Assembly: GCF_010548305.1 (NCBI RefSeq)
Contig: NZ_JAAGLV010000006.1
Location: 124,001 to 188,000, forward strand
Direction of reading: 5' to 3'
Source of the DNA: Streptomyces sp. SID13031
GTDB lineage: Bacteria > Actinomycetota > Actinomycetes > Propionibacteriales > Kribbellaceae
DNA: 64,000 nucleotides
Of this stretch, positions 26,692 to 35,534 are shown piece by piece. The translations under genes were made by a program, and so were the position numbers. The stretch's first letter is position 1. Each line of letters starts with the position of its first letter. The notes below the pieces were generated by a model. That model had not been told where the DNA came from, did not search any database, and worked only from the letters and a program-made list of their open reading frames with translations.

Positions 26692-27503
26692 ACAGATTCG
26701 TGCAGCAGACCAACGCCGGCAACGACTTTCTCGGGCGGCTCCGAGAAGGCCGGACGACGCTCATGCTGGGGGTCCGGGGATCCCGTAGTACAGACATCGC
26801 CAGGATCGCCCACTCCACCGGACACCACGCGATCCTCGTCGATCTGGAGCACTCGACGATGTCACTCGACGTCGCGGCGAGCCTGTGCGCAGCAGCTGCC
26901 GACCTCGGGGTGATGCCGCTGGTCCGGACGCCGGAACGCGAGTACGGCTCCATCGGCCGGTTGCTGGACGGCGGCGCCCTCGGCATCGTGGCTCCCCGGA
27001 TCGAAACCGTCGAGGAGGCGCTGACGGTGGTACGGGCCTGCCGCTTTCCACCTCGTGGGCAGCGATCCCAGCTCGCGAGTGTGCCCGCGCTCGGCATGCG
27101 GCCGACACCGGCGGCGGTGCTCAACTCGACACTCGACGCGGCGACGGTGGTACAGATCCTGCTCGAGACGCCGCTGGGCATCAGCAATGCGGAGGCGATC
27201 GCGGCGATCGACGGCGTCGATCTGCTGGCACTCGGCGCCAACGACCTGACGGCAGAGTTGGGGATCCCGGGTCAGTACGACCATCCGCTGGTCCGGGAGG
27301 CGGTCGCCGGAGTCGCCAAAGCCTGCGCCAACCACGGCAAGCTCTTCATGCTCGGTGGGATCTCCGACCCCAGCCTCTACGCATCCCTCGCCCAACTCGG
27401 CGTCTGCCCATTGATCGTCACTGGGATGGACACCGACCTCCTGTACTCCGCGGTGCAGGCGCGAGCCGACGCCGTCCTCCGATCGACCAGCGAGGTGTCA
27501 TGA
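26688..27503 (+). CDS. HpcH/HpaI-family class II aldolase
   Basis: 271 residues of the HpcH/HpaI aldolase family (phosphoenolpyruvate/pyruvate TIM barrel). It has VDLEHSTMSLD, the family AP-RIET loop (GALGIVAPRIETVEEA), RGQRSQ and a late metal/pyruvate site region (LETPLGISNAEAIAAIDGVDLLALGANDLTAELG). Family members cleave 4-hydroxy-2-oxo acids to pyruvate (or oxaloacetate) plus an aldehyde or oxo acid. The family's catalytic histidine may be the one in DLEHS, but I cannot confirm the full set. Paired with a lactonase-like hydrolase, it probably performs the final carbon-carbon cleavage of the imported compound. Confidence 0.85.
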   Translation: MNRFVQQTNAGNDFLGRLREGRTTLMLGVRGSRSTDIARIAHSTGHHAILVDLEHSTMSLDVAASLCAAAADLGVMPLVRTPEREYGSIGRLLDGGALGIVAPRIETVEEALTVVRACRFPPRGQRSQLASVPALGMRPTPAAVLNSTLDAATVVQILLETPLGISNAEAIAAIDGVDLLALGANDLTAELGIPGQYDHPLVREAVAGVAKACANHGKLFMLGGISDPSLYASLAQLGVCPLIVTGMDTDLLYSAVQARADAVLRSTSEVS

Positions 27504-28369
27504 CTCTAGAGACCCTGCCCATGCGCCCGGCATCGTCCAACACCCAGCCCGATTTCGAGCTTCCGGCGGGTAGCTGCGACGCGCACTTCCACGTCTTCGA
27601 ACCCGGCTATCCGCACGTCCCGAATCCGCTCTACACCTTTCCCGACGCAACGCTGGAGAAGTACCTCGCGCTGACCGGCTTCCTCGGCATCTCCCGGATG
27701 GTGCTGGTCCAGCCGACCTTCTACGGCACCGACAACAGCCTGACCCTCGACGTACTGCGCCGGTGCGGGTCAAGTTGCCGGGCGGTGGTCCGGGTCGAGG
27801 AGGACGTCAGCGACGCGGAGCTGGACCGGTACGACGAACTCGGGGTGCGGGCGATCAGGCTCGACCTGTTCGCCCGGGCCGAGCTGCCGACCGCGGAGAT
27901 CATCGCCTACGTCCGCCGGATGGCTCTCCGGACCGCACCGCGGGGCTGGCATCTGCAGTTCTACACACCTGGCGGGGTGGTCCGGGATCTACTGCCGTTC
28001 CTGTCCGACTTCGACGAGCCTTTCGTGATCGACCACATGGGCTACATGAAGGAATCCGACGGGCTCACCGCTGCCGACGCTGACAAGTTGCTGGCGGTCC
28101 TCGGGGACAACGGCAACTGCTGGATCAAGCTCTCGGGCCCCTACCGCATCGCCAAGGACAAGCCGTTGAGTTCTGTCCAGCAACTCGGCGCCGCGCTGGT
28201 GCAGACCCGCCCGGACCGCCTGCTGTGGGGTTCGGACTGGCCACACCTACCCGACGGCCAACGAGACACCGGCGAACTACTCAACCTGCTCGCCGCGTGG
28301 GCACCCGCTGCCGAGGACCGGAAGAAGATCCTGGTCGACTCAGCCGACCAGCTCTTCTTCCGGCACTAG
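27500..28369 (+). CDS. Amidohydrolase_2-family lactonase-like hydrolase
   Basis: 289 residues from an ATG overlapping the aldolase stop. The metal-dependent TIM-barrel landmarks are present: CDAHFHVFEP at the first strand, RLDLF, GWHLQFYT, FVIDHMGYM, WIKLSGPYR and WGSDWPH. This set is typical of 2-pyrone-4,6-dicarboxylate lactonase (LigI), 4-sulfomuconolactonase and sugar-acid lactonases. It probably opens a lactone formed from, or identical to, the imported substrate, ahead of the aldolase. The LigJ hydratase needed for a PDC route is not present. It is the last gene of the operon, ending 13 bp from the convergent DUF3159 gene. Confidence 0.85.
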   Translation: MTLETLPMRPASSNTQPDFELPAGSCDAHFHVFEPGYPHVPNPLYTFPDATLEKYLALTGFLGISRMVLVQPTFYGTDNSLTLDVLRRCGSSCRAVVRVEEDVSDAELDRYDELGVRAIRLDLFARAELPTAEIIAYVRRMALRTAPRGWHLQFYTPGGVVRDLLPFLSDFDEPFVIDHMGYMKESDGLTAADADKLLAVLGDNGNCWIKLSGPYRIAKDKPLSSVQQLGAALVQTRPDRLLWGSDWPHLPDGQRDTGELLNLLAAWAPAAEDRKKILVDSADQLFFRH

Positions 28370-28382
28370 TGGCCTGGGTGGG

Positions 28383-29111
28383 CTACTTCTTGCCGCCGCG
28401 GAGGAGGCCCGTGACGTGGTCCCGGGTCTCGTCCCATTTGTCGGCGGGGAGGGAGCCCTTGAGGACGGAGTACGCGAGCCAGAGGGCCAGGGCGTAGCAC
28501 GGGAGGCCCAGGCCGATCTTGGCGATGCCGAGGGCGTTGAGCTGCTCGGTCAGGTACAGCGGGATCTGGATCACCAGGCGGAAGGCGAAGAGGCCGGCGA
28601 AGATCAGGGTGGCGCGGTTGAAGCCCCGGTACATGTCGGCGTCCTTGCGCCACTCGCCACCGGTCTGGGTGATCAGGCCGTAGAGGGCGCCGAACAGCGG
28701 CCACTTGGCGATGATCGAGATGCCGTAGATCGCCAGGTAGACACCGCTGAGGATCATGCCGGGCAGGTAGACGTTCTCGGCCTTGCCGCTGCGGTTCGCG
28801 ACCCAGGCCGAGAACGCGACGCCGATGAAGCCGCCGATGACGTTGCGCAGCGGCTTCTTGCGGACCAGCCGGAGCAGTGCGATCGCGGCGCCACAGGCCA
28901 CCGCGACGATCAGCGCGAGCTTGAGATCGTGGTCGGAGGCCGCGTAGACGACCATGAACGCGATCCACGGCAGGCCGATGTCGAGCAGGGCCCCCCAGCC
29001 GCCGAGGGCGTGGAAGAAGTCCTTGTCCGTGGTCGGCGCCGGCTTGACCGGTTCCTCCTCGGGCGAGGAGGCCGGGTCGGCGGGCGGCACCGTGCTCTGT
29101 GGGTCAGCCAT
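28383..29111 (-). CDS. DUF3159-family membrane protein
   Basis: 242 residues. A proline- and glutamate-rich cytoplasmic N-terminus (about 35 residues) is followed by six or so membrane helices. The family-typical motif HALGGWGALLDIGLPWIAFMVVY stands first, and MYRGFNRATLIFAGLFAFRLVIQIPLY later. Corresponds to Rv2693c by family and position. Function unknown; the family is confined to Actinobacteria. It overlaps the upstream OB-fold gene by 8 bases, so they are coupled. Confidence 0.88.
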   Translation of the reverse strand: MADPQSTVPPADPASSPEEEPVKPAPTTDKDFFHALGGWGALLDIGLPWIAFMVVYAASDHDLKLALIVAVACGAAIALLRLVRKKPLRNVIGGFIGVAFSAWVANRSGKAENVYLPGMILSGVYLAIYGISIIAKWPLFGALYGLITQTGGEWRKDADMYRGFNRATLIFAGLFAFRLVIQIPLYLTEQLNALGIAKIGLGLPCYALALWLAYSVLKGSLPADKWDETRDHVTGLLRGGKK

Positions 29112-29493
29112 GCGCAGCCGTCGGACGGAGCTCGTAGCGCGGGTTGAACATCACCCGGTCCCCGTCCACTACACCGATCCGCCCGGACGCGGTCAACTCA
29201 GAGCCAGGGTGGATACCGGCGATCTTGCGCCGGCCCAGCCAGACCAGCTTGACCGTTCCGGTGCCGTCGTACAGCTCACCCTCGAGTGCCGGTACGCCGC
29301 CGCGCGGGCTGAAGGTGATCGTGCGCAGCGTGCCGTACAGCGTCACCATCTCCCGGTCGTGACAACCGGTGATGGACCGCGCGCCACAACCGTTCGCGTA
29401 GTCCTGAAGCACCTCGGCGTCCTGCTCGTCCCGATCGCCGGCCAATCCCTTGAAGGCGCGCTTCCAGATGCCCCCGGGTTTCTCACTACCCAT
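29104..29493 (-). CDS. OB-fold nucleic-acid-binding domain protein
   Basis: 129 residues with a small OB fold: LYGTLRTITFSPRGGVPALEGELYDGTGTVKLVWLGRRKIAGIHPGSELTASGRIG. This is the anticodon-binding/RecG-wedge kind of OB fold. It matches the Rv2694c family and sits in the same position next to DUF3159. The N-terminal 40 residues carry GCGARSITGCHDREMVTL, with two cysteines. Partner nucleic acid unknown. Confidence 0.85.
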   Translation of the reverse strand: MGSEKPGGIWKRAFKGLAGDRDEQDAEVLQDYANGCGARSITGCHDREMVTLYGTLRTITFSPRGGVPALEGELYDGTGTVKLVWLGRRKIAGIHPGSELTASGRIGVVDGDRVMFNPRYELRPTAAHG

Positions 29494-29547
29494 GAGGCCA
29501 GTGTAAGCCGTTCGTGAGCGTGCTCGGCCGGTATCCGGACATGTCGG

Positions 29548-30225
29548 TCAGGCCTCTTCCTCGGTCGCGGCCTGGGCTCCGGCGGGCAGTTGCAGGGCCA
29601 GCGATTCGCGCGGTGCCATCGGCTCGTTGCCGCGAACGACGACCACGTTGCGCAGGGACTGCTCCATCGGCGGCGCCGCCTCCGGCTCGACCGCCGCGCG
29701 ACCCAGCACGGTGGCCCGCAGCAGCCAGCGCGGGCCGTCGACCCCGATGACGCGCGAGGTCTGGCTGAAGATCTGCCCTTCGGGGTCCTCGACCGGTACG
29801 ACGAGCACCAGCTCAGTACCGAACGGGCCCTCGGTCTCGGAGGCCGTGCCACCCATCCGGGTCGCCTCGGAGGCGATCTCGCGCCGGACCTCGGACCAGA
29901 TACCGCTCGTCTTCGGCGCGGCGAACGCTCGCAGCTCGAGGGCCGAGTCCTCCAGCACCAGCAGCACCGCCTGGACGTCACCGCTGGCCTCGTCGACCTG
30001 CAGCCGCAGCTCCATCCCGGGCAGTCCGGTGACCACCAGCGCGCCGAGGTCGATCCGGTCCTCGGCCTCGAGCGTCTCGGGCTCCACCTCGGTGGAGTCG
30101 AACGGGCCCGCGCTGCGACCGACCGGCGCGGCTTCCTCAGCCTCTTCGACGGCCTCTTCCTCGTCGCCGAAGAAACCGCCGGTCGTCTCGGCGTCGTCGT
30201 TCTTGCCCTTGCGACGGAAGATCAC
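29548..30225 (-). CDS. DUF3710-family protein
   Basis: 225 residues from a GTG start. A basic N-terminus (IFRRKGKND) leads into an acidic stretch (DEEEAVEEAEEAAP), then the conserved beta-rich domain with GPFDSTEV, RIDLGALVV, MELRLQVDEASGDVQAVLLV and RWLLRATVLGRAAV. Equivalent by family and position to Rv2696c. No function is established. It lies downstream of dut on the same strand, with 127 bp between. Confidence 0.88.
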   Translation of the reverse strand: MIFRRKGKNDDAETTGGFFGDEEEAVEEAEEAAPVGRSAGPFDSTEVEPETLEAEDRIDLGALVVTGLPGMELRLQVDEASGDVQAVLLVLEDSALELRAFAAPKTSGIWSEVRREIASEATRMGGTASETEGPFGTELVLVVPVEDPEGQIFSQTSRVIGVDGPRWLLRATVLGRAAVEPEAAPPMEQSLRNVVVVRGNEPMAPRESLALQLPAGAQAATEEEA

Positions 30226-30352
30226 TGCTCTTGCCTACTTCCTTGTTCGTGTACCGACTCGTTCGTCGAAAGTCACCATCAGCTCAGCGGCCCGACCCAG
30301 TCGGAGCCCGCCGTAGTCTCGCGCATGCCGTAGGTCAACGGCGTGCACCTGA

Positions 30353-30805
30353 TCAGCGTGTCACACCACCGAAGCCGCCGGTCGAGCCGTATCCACCCGC
30401 GCCGCGATCCGACCCCGGCAGCGTCGCGACCTCGACGAACCGGGCCTTCTCGACGCGCTGGATGACGAGCTGCGCGATCCGGTCGCCACGCTTGAGGGTG
30501 ATCTCGGCGGCGGGGTCCAGATTGATCAGGCAGACCTTGATCTCGCCACGGTAGCCCGCGTCCACGGTGCCCGGCGCGTTGACGATCGACACCCCGTGTT
30601 TCGCTGCCAGCCCGGATCGCGGGTGCACGAACGCGGCGTACCCGTCCTGCAGGGCGATCGCGATCCCGGTGCCGACCAGCCCCCGCTCCCCTGGCTTCAA
30701 GGTGATGTCGCTGGCCGCGACCAGGTCGGCACCGGCATCGCCGGGATGCGCGTACGCCGGTACCGGGAGGTCCTCGTCGAGCCGCTGGATCAGTACCTCA
30801 GTCAT
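30353..30805 (-). CDS. dut: dUTP diphosphatase (dUTPase)
   Basis: 150 residues, normal length for a trimeric dUTPase. The five motifs are visible: [12 protein letters not shown] (I), [11 protein letters not shown] (II), [14 protein letters not shown] (III), [11 protein letters not shown] (IV) and the C-terminal [14 protein letters not shown] (V). It hydrolyses dUTP to dUMP and pyrophosphate, protecting DNA from uracil and feeding dTMP synthesis. The ATG at 30805 was chosen over the much longer upstream frame. It is divergent from the DUF3093 gene, as are Rv2697c and Rv2698. Confidence 0.96.
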   Translation of the reverse strand: MTEVLIQRLDEDLPVPAYAHPGDAGADLVAASDITLKPGERGLVGTGIAIALQDGYAAFVHPRSGLAAKHGVSIVNAPGTVDAGYRGEIKVCLINLDPAAEITLKRGDRIAQLVIQRVEKARFVEVATLPGSDRGAGGYGSTGGFGGVTR

Positions 30806-30857
30806 GGGAGAGGACCCTACCGACGGCCCTCGACGGCGAGCGTGCCAGGCTGGTCTC

Positions 30858-31313
30858 GTGGAGCAATACCGGGAACGGCTGAGCGTGCCAGTGAGCTGGT
30901 GGGTCATCGGCGCTGCCGCAGTGATCACCCTCTTCGTCATCACGGCCGTCCCTGCCGGCCTCCCCGCGGGCATAGCAGTCGGCGGGATCTCTGCCGCCGT
31001 CCTGCTCACCCTGTACCTCCGGTACGGCGGTGCTGTGGTTGCTGTCGACGCCGACAAGCTCAGGGCCGGCCGTGCCGCTATCGAGCGGCAGTACCTGGGC
31101 AGGGTCGAGCCGTTGTCCGGCGAGGACGCGCGCAACGCGTTCGGCCGCGACTGCAACCCCGCTGCCTACCTCGTACTGCGCAGCTACCTGCCCGGCGCGG
31201 TCCGGGTCGAGATCACCGACCCGAACGACCCGGCGCCGTACTGGCTGATCGCCACGCGGAGCCCGGAACGGCTGGCAGCAGCCCTCACGGCTGAGACCGT
31301 GGCAAGATCCTGA
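30858..31313 (+). CDS. DUF3093-family membrane protein
   Basis: 151 residues from the GTG at 30858 ([15 protein letters not shown]). Two membrane helices near the N-terminus ([19 protein letters not shown] and [21 protein letters not shown]) precede a soluble domain with [55 protein letters not shown]. It matches DUF3093 (Rv2698 type) and is divergent from dut. Function unknown. Confidence 0.85.
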   Translation: MEQYRERLSVPVSWWVIGAAAVITLFVITAVPAGLPAGIAVGGISAAVLLTLYLRYGGAVVAVDADKLRAGRAAIERQYLGRVEPLSGEDARNAFGRDCNPAAYLVLRSYLPGAVRVEITDPNDPAPYWLIATRSPERLAAALTAETVARS

Positions 31314-31337
31314 GTACCCGGACCTGAGGAGGTAGTC

Positions 31338-31619
31338 GTGGTCGGAGCGAAGATCGGCTGGAAGCTGGTCCTGATGGCGTTCACGATCGTGGTGTCGCTG
31401 GTCGCCAACAAGGCGGTGACGACGGCCTGGAAGATCGGGTCCGGCGGCAAACCACCCAAGGGCAACCAGGCCGGCTACATCGAGATCGTCACCTGGGCCG
31501 TCGCCAGCGGCGCCTCCGCCGCGGCAGCCAAGCGCTTCGCCGAGGACCGCGCGGCGAAGTACTGGCTCAAGTCCACCGGCAGCCTCCCACCCGGCTACGA
31601 GGACAACCCGAACTCCTGA
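31338..31619 (+). CDS. DUF4235-family small membrane protein
   Basis: 93 residues from a GTG with a strong GAGGAGG site. An N-terminal helix (KLVLMAFTIVVSLVANKAVTTAWKI) and a second hydrophobic segment with VTWAVASGASAAAAKRFAEDRAAKYW match the small actinobacterial DUF4235 proteins. It follows the DUF3093 gene by 24 bp and is probably co-transcribed. Function unknown. Confidence 0.8.
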   Translation: MVGAKIGWKLVLMAFTIVVSLVANKAVTTAWKIGSGGKPPKGNQAGYIEIVTWAVASGASAAAAKRFAEDRAAKYWLKSTGSLPPGYEDNPNS

Positions 31620-31675
31620 CGCAACGCGTCGACCGCCGGCACCTCGGTAGCAGCCGCCGGTGAGAAAACATGACG

Positions 31676-31708
31676 ACGGGACCGCCCCCGGAAAAGGGAC
31701 GGTCCCGT
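31676..31708. terminator. Terminator hairpin between DUF4235 and DUF4193 genes
   Basis: ACGGGACCG-C-CCC pairs with GGG-A-CGGTCCCGT (31676-31708), leaving one mismatch and a short A-rich loop. It lies between convergent genes and probably ends both transcripts. Confidence 0.65.
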
Positions 31709-31751
31709 GAGTCGGTACGGACTCAGCCGAGCAGGGCGGCCACGCTGCGGT

Positions 31752-32051
31752 TCAGGCAGCGCAGTCGCGGCAGATCAGCTGTCCGTTCTTGCTGTTCGCG
31801 AGCTGGCTGCGGTGGTGAACCAGGAAGCAGCTCGAACAGGTGAACTCATCGGCCTGGCGCGGGAGGACCCGCACCGCCAGCTCTTCGTGGCTCAGGTCTG
31901 CACCGGGCAGCTCGAAGCTTTCTGCGGCTTCGGCTTCGTCCTCGTCGACCTTGCCGGAGTTCTTGTCGTGACGGCGAGTCTTCAGTTCCTCGATCGACTC
32001 TTCGCTGGAGTCCTCGTCCGTCTTGCGCGGGGCGTCGTAATCAGTCGCCAT
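31752..32051 (-). CDS. DUF4193-family zinc-ribbon protein
   Basis: 99 residues from the ATG at 32051. The start MATDYDAPRKTDED and an acidic middle region lead to a C-terminal zinc ribbon: CSSC, then CRDC 22 residues later. The family is universal in Actinobacteria (Rv2699c), and the two CxxC pairs probably hold one Zn. Function is not established; the fold suggests nucleic-acid or protein contact. The upstream 278 bp are noncoding. Confidence 0.88.
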   Translation of the reverse strand: MATDYDAPRKTDEDSSEESIEELKTRRHDKNSGKVDEDEAEAAESFELPGADLSHEELAVRVLPRQADEFTCSSCFLVHHRSQLANSKNGQLICRDCAA

Positions 32052-32290
32052 CGTGTTCCCTGCCCTCTTCGTACCCGTGGTGTTGCCTGCTGAGCCCTTG
32101 AACGGGTACAGCGGCCGAGAAATTCCATCCAGGAAGCTCTCGTCCCCCGAAACCCTTGACAGACAGGCTGGCAGCGGCATCAATACCGCCCCCGAGGCAG
32201 GGATTGTGCCCTATCAACGGGCCTTCGCGCGCGTCGGGGTCCACCTTCTGGCCCGCGTGTCGCAGATTGAGACAGTACCGAACAGGTTAT

Positions 32291-32326
32291 TGCTCATTAG
32301 TGCGTACTAGCGCGCACTAACGAGCA
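32291..32326 (-). terminator. Hairpin after suhB
   Basis: TGCTCATTAGTGCG (32291-32304) pairs with 32313-32326 in 13 of 14 positions around an 8-base loop. It starts 3 bases after the suhB stop on the minus strand, so it is a likely terminator. There is no T-run. The rest of 32052-32290 shows no gene that I can support; it should hold the DUF4193 promoter. Confidence 0.55.
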
Positions 32327-32329
32327 GTT

Positions 32330-33130
32330 TTACGATCTCAGCGGATCGGCGGCAGCGAGCGCGTCGTGTAACGCATCGAACACCGCCGGGGTCGCCGCGA
32401 TCGACATCTCGGGAGAAACCGGGGCTCCGCCGATCCCGCCGACGGTCGCGCCGGCCTCGGACGCGATCAGCGCGCCCGCGCCGTAGTCCCACGGGTTCAG
32501 ACCGCGCTCATAGACCGCGTCCAGCCGGCTGCAGGCGACATAGCACAGGTCGATCGCGCCGACCCCGATCCGGCGGATGTCCCGGACCTTGGCGATCAGC
32601 GACTGGACGACCTCGGCCTGCACCTGGCGGCGGACCGGGTCGTAGCCGAAGCCGGTGCCGACGAGTGCCTTGCTCAGGTCGGGGCAGTCCGAGACCCGGA
32701 TCGGCTTGCCGTCGAGGAACGCGCCGCCGCCCAGGGTCGCGGTGAACATCTCGCCCTTGGGCGCGTCCACGACCACGCCGGCCACCGTCTGGCCGTCAAC
32801 CTCGACCGCGATCGAGACGGCGTACGTCGGGATGTCGTAGAGGTAGTTGACGGTGCCGTCGATCGGGTCGACCACCCAGCGGACGCCGCTGGAGCCGTTG
32901 ACGTCGTCGCCCTCCTCGCCGAGGAACGAGTCGTCCGGCCGTGCAGCCAGCACGCGAGCCCGGATCAGCTCCTCCGACTCCCGGTCGACGGCGGTGACGA
33001 TGTCTGTCGCGGTGCTCTTCGTGTCGGCCACGGTGACCGTGCCCCGGCGGCGCTCGACGATCAGCTGGGCCGCCTCGGCGGCAACCTCGACAGCCAGCTT
33101 CAGCAGGTCCTGGGGGTTCTCGGAGCTCAT
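32330..33130 (-). CDS. suhB: Inositol monophosphatase family protein
   Basis: 266 residues, normal family length. Metal-binding motifs are intact: [21 protein letters not shown] and [19 protein letters not shown]. It dephosphorylates inositol 1-phosphate or related sugar phosphates with Mg2+. In actinobacteria this serves inositol for phospholipids and mycothiol, though substrate choice within the family is uncertain. Its start overlaps the hemH stop (ATGA). Rv2701c (suhB) holds the equivalent place in M. tuberculosis. Confidence 0.92.
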   Translation of the reverse strand: MSSENPQDLLKLAVEVAAEAAQLIVERRRGTVTVADTKSTATDIVTAVDRESEELIRARVLAARPDDSFLGEEGDDVNGSSGVRWVVDPIDGTVNYLYDIPTYAVSIAVEVDGQTVAGVVVDAPKGEMFTATLGGGAFLDGKPIRVSDCPDLSKALVGTGFGYDPVRRQVQAEVVQSLIAKVRDIRRIGVGAIDLCYVACSRLDAVYERGLNPWDYGAGALIASEAGATVGGIGGAPVSPEMSIAATPAVFDALHDALAAADPLRS

Positions 33131-34254
33131 ACAGATTCCTTCGTTGCCGGTGCGGCTGATTCGTGGACTGATGATTCGCGGGTTGGGGACGCTCCGGGGC
33201 GGCGGAGAGCTGGACAGCAGTCGGGTCGGCAGTTGTCCCAGCCAGGGCCGAGCTTGCCGAGACAGGGCCGTGAGGGCTGCTCACCGCGCTCTGCGGCGGC
33301 CCGCTCGAGGACCAGGTCGCGCAGCATCGTCACGAACCGCTGGCCGGTGCCAGGGGTCGCTGCACGCGCGATCGGCAGGCGGAGCTTCTCAGCGGTCGCC
33401 AGTGCCTCGGTGTCGAGGTCGTAGATGACCTCCATGTGGTCACTGACGAACCCGATCGGTACTACGGCGACGCCCGGCGCACCGTCGGCCGCCAGCGCCT
33501 CCAGGTGGTCGTTGACGTCCGGCTCCAGCCACGGCACCTGTGGCGGGCCGGAGCGCGAGCAGTAGACCAGGTCGGTCCGGCGCTCGACCCCTGTACGCCG
33601 CTGCAGCTCCGCGGTGATCTCGGCGGCCACGTCCAGGTGCCAGCCGACATACGCGTTGCCGTCGGGGCCGCTGGTCTCGTTCATCGCGTTCGGGATGGAG
33701 TGCGTCACATACGCGATCGCGGAGCCCTCGGGCAGCTTGCTCAGCGCCTCGGCGGTGGACTCGACGAAGGACTCAATGAAGCCGGGGTGGTTCGCGTAGT
33801 GCCGCAGCTTGTCGATCACCGGTGCACCCTCGACCGCTGCCGTCGCAGCGGCCAGGTTCTCCCGGTACTGCCGGCAGCCCGAGTACGACGGGTAGGCGCT
33901 CGTGACGATCACCACAGCCCGCTGCACGCCGTCCGCCGTCATCTGGCGCAGCGTGTCGGTCAGGTACGGCTCCCAGTTGCGGTTGCCCCAGTAGATCGGC
34001 AGGCCCGCGCCGACCTCGTCGAAGGAGTCGCGGAGCGCTCTCAGCAGGTCACGGTTCTGGTCGTTGATCGGGCTGCGGCCGCCGAACGAGTAGTAGTGCT
34101 CGCCGACCTCGACCAGCCGTTCGTCCGGGATGCCACGGCCGCGGGTGACGTTCTGCAGGAAGGGCAGCACGTCCGCGGGCTTCTCGGGACCACCGAAGGA
34201 GAGCAGCAGGACGGCGTCGTACGGGGTTGGATCAGGCGTCAGCTCGACGGGCAT
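33127..34254 (-). CDS. hemH: Ferrochelatase (probably coproporphyrin type) with iron-sulfur cysteines
   Basis: 375 residues. Ferrochelatase motifs: [47 protein letters not shown], the catalytic histidine in [27 protein letters not shown] and the late [13 protein letters not shown]. It inserts Fe2+ into a porphyrin. Gram-positive and actinobacterial enzymes use coproporphyrin III. A cysteine cluster near the C-terminus ([18 protein letters not shown]) plus the cysteine in YSGC match the [2Fe-2S] ligands reported for actinobacterial ferrochelatases. It is upstream of and coupled to suhB. No other haem gene is nearby. Confidence 0.93.
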   Translation of the reverse strand: MPVELTPDPTPYDAVLLLSFGGPEKPADVLPFLQNVTRGRGIPDERLVEVGEHYYSFGGRSPINDQNRDLLRALRDSFDEVGAGLPIYWGNRNWEPYLTDTLRQMTADGVQRAVVIVTSAYPSYSGCRQYRENLAAATAAVEGAPVIDKLRHYANHPGFIESFVESTAEALSKLPEGSAIAYVTHSIPNAMNETSGPDGNAYVGWHLDVAAEITAELQRRTGVERRTDLVYCSRSGPPQVPWLEPDVNDHLEALAADGAPGVAVVPIGFVSDHMEVIYDLDTEALATAEKLRLPIARAATPGTGQRFVTMLRDLVLERAAAERGEQPSRPCLGKLGPGWDNCRPDCCPALRRPGASPTRESSVHESAAPATKESV

Positions 34255-34331
34255 ACCTCGATGATCCCAGGCGCGCTGACAACGGATGCGCGCGGTACCT
34301 CCGCGGCCAGCTAGGGTGAAGGCGATTTCTG

Positions 34332-35531
34332 ATGCTCAAGCCCTATGCACACCTCATGCGCCGACCCGGTGCCCGTGCCTTCTTCGTCGCCGGGATCGTC
34401 AGTCGTATGCCGATCTCGATGCTCGGTCTCGGCATCGTCATCCTGATCGCGCGGGAGAGCGGTTCCTACGGTCTGGCCGGTGCCGTCTCCGGCGTCGCCG
34501 TGGTCGCGGGAGCGCTCACCGGACCGATCCAGGGCCGGCTGGTCGACCGGTTCGGCCAACGGCTGCTGCTCCTGGTCGGCACGGTGCTCTGCACGATCGC
34601 GCTGGCCGGCCTGCTCGTCGCCGTCCGCGCCGACGCGCCGTCCTGGCTGCTGTACCTCATCTCGTTCGTTGCCGGGGGCACCCGTCCGCAGGTCGGCTCG
34701 TTCGTCCGGGCACGCTGGACCCATCTGCTCGGCCGGGGTCGCGCTCTCCAGACCGCGTTCGCGCTGGAGGCTGTCGGCGACGAGGTCGTCTTCATCGTCG
34801 GCCCGGTCCTCGTCACCGCCCTCGCCACCCAGGTCAGCCCGTACGCCGCCCTCGGAGCGGCCGGCGTACTCGGTCTGGCCGGGGGCATCTGGCTGGCGGC
34901 GCTGCGGGCCTCCGACCCGCCTGGCCGTGGCAAGTCGAACGGTAGCGAGAAGGCGCCACTCCCCTGGCTCTCGTTGCTCCTGCTCAGCATCATCGGGCTC
35001 GGGCTGGGAGCGACCCTGGGAAGCGCTGAGGTCGTCACAGTGGCGTTCACCGCCGCCGAGGGCCAGCCGGGCATGTCGGGCGTCGTACTGGCCGTGTGGG
35101 CGCTTGGCTCGCTGCTGGCGGGGCTCTGGTACGGGTCGGTGCATTGGAAGGCGCCCGTCGAGCGGCGGCTGCTGATCGGCACGATCGCGCTGGCCATCAC
35201 GCTGGCCCCGCTGCCCTGGGTCGGCAACATCCTCGCGCTCGGCGCCGTCCTGTTCGGGGCAGGCCTGACGATCGCGCCGACGATGGTCGCGGTCACCGCC
35301 TGCGTCGAGGAGTGGGTGCCGCCGCAGCGCCTCACCGAGGCGATCACCTGGACGGTCACCGGGCTGCTGCTCGGTGTTGCCCCAGGCAACGCCGCAGCCG
35401 GTCACGCGGTCGACAGCTGGGGCGCCTCGGACGCCTACTGGGTGCCCGTCATCGTCGGCATCGCCTGCGCCCTGATCGCGAGCGCCTCAGTCACCTTCGC
35501 CCGACCCAAGACCCGCTTCGCCCACAATTGA
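34332..35531 (+). CDS. MFS transporter (12-helix, drug/exporter-like)
   Basis: 399 residues with about 12 hydrophobic segments. The start ([38 protein letters not shown]) and the loop [14 protein letters not shown] resemble MFS exporters that are common in actinobacteria. No substrate can be read. It stands alone, ending 3 bp from the convergent TRIC gene; AAGG lies 11 bp before the start. Confidence 0.88.
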   Translation: MLKPYAHLMRRPGARAFFVAGIVSRMPISMLGLGIVILIARESGSYGLAGAVSGVAVVAGALTGPIQGRLVDRFGQRLLLLVGTVLCTIALAGLLVAVRADAPSWLLYLISFVAGGTRPQVGSFVRARWTHLLGRGRALQTAFALEAVGDEVVFIVGPVLVTALATQVSPYAALGAAGVLGLAGGIWLAALRASDPPGRGKSNGSEKAPLPWLSLLLLSIIGLGLGATLGSAEVVTVAFTAAEGQPGMSGVVLAVWALGSLLAGLWYGSVHWKAPVERRLLIGTIALAITLAPLPWVGNILALGAVLFGAGLTIAPTMVAVTACVEEWVPPQRLTEAITWTVTGLLLGVAPGNAAAGHAVDSWGASDAYWVPVIVGIACALIASASVTFARPKTRFAHN

Positions 35532-35534
35532 CCG

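Noticed and set aside
32053..32310. Small plus-strand frame (85 codons) as a counterpart of Rv2700
   Set aside because: No signal peptide or membrane helix fits, the frame runs through the suhB terminator hairpin, and the sequence does not resemble a secreted protein.
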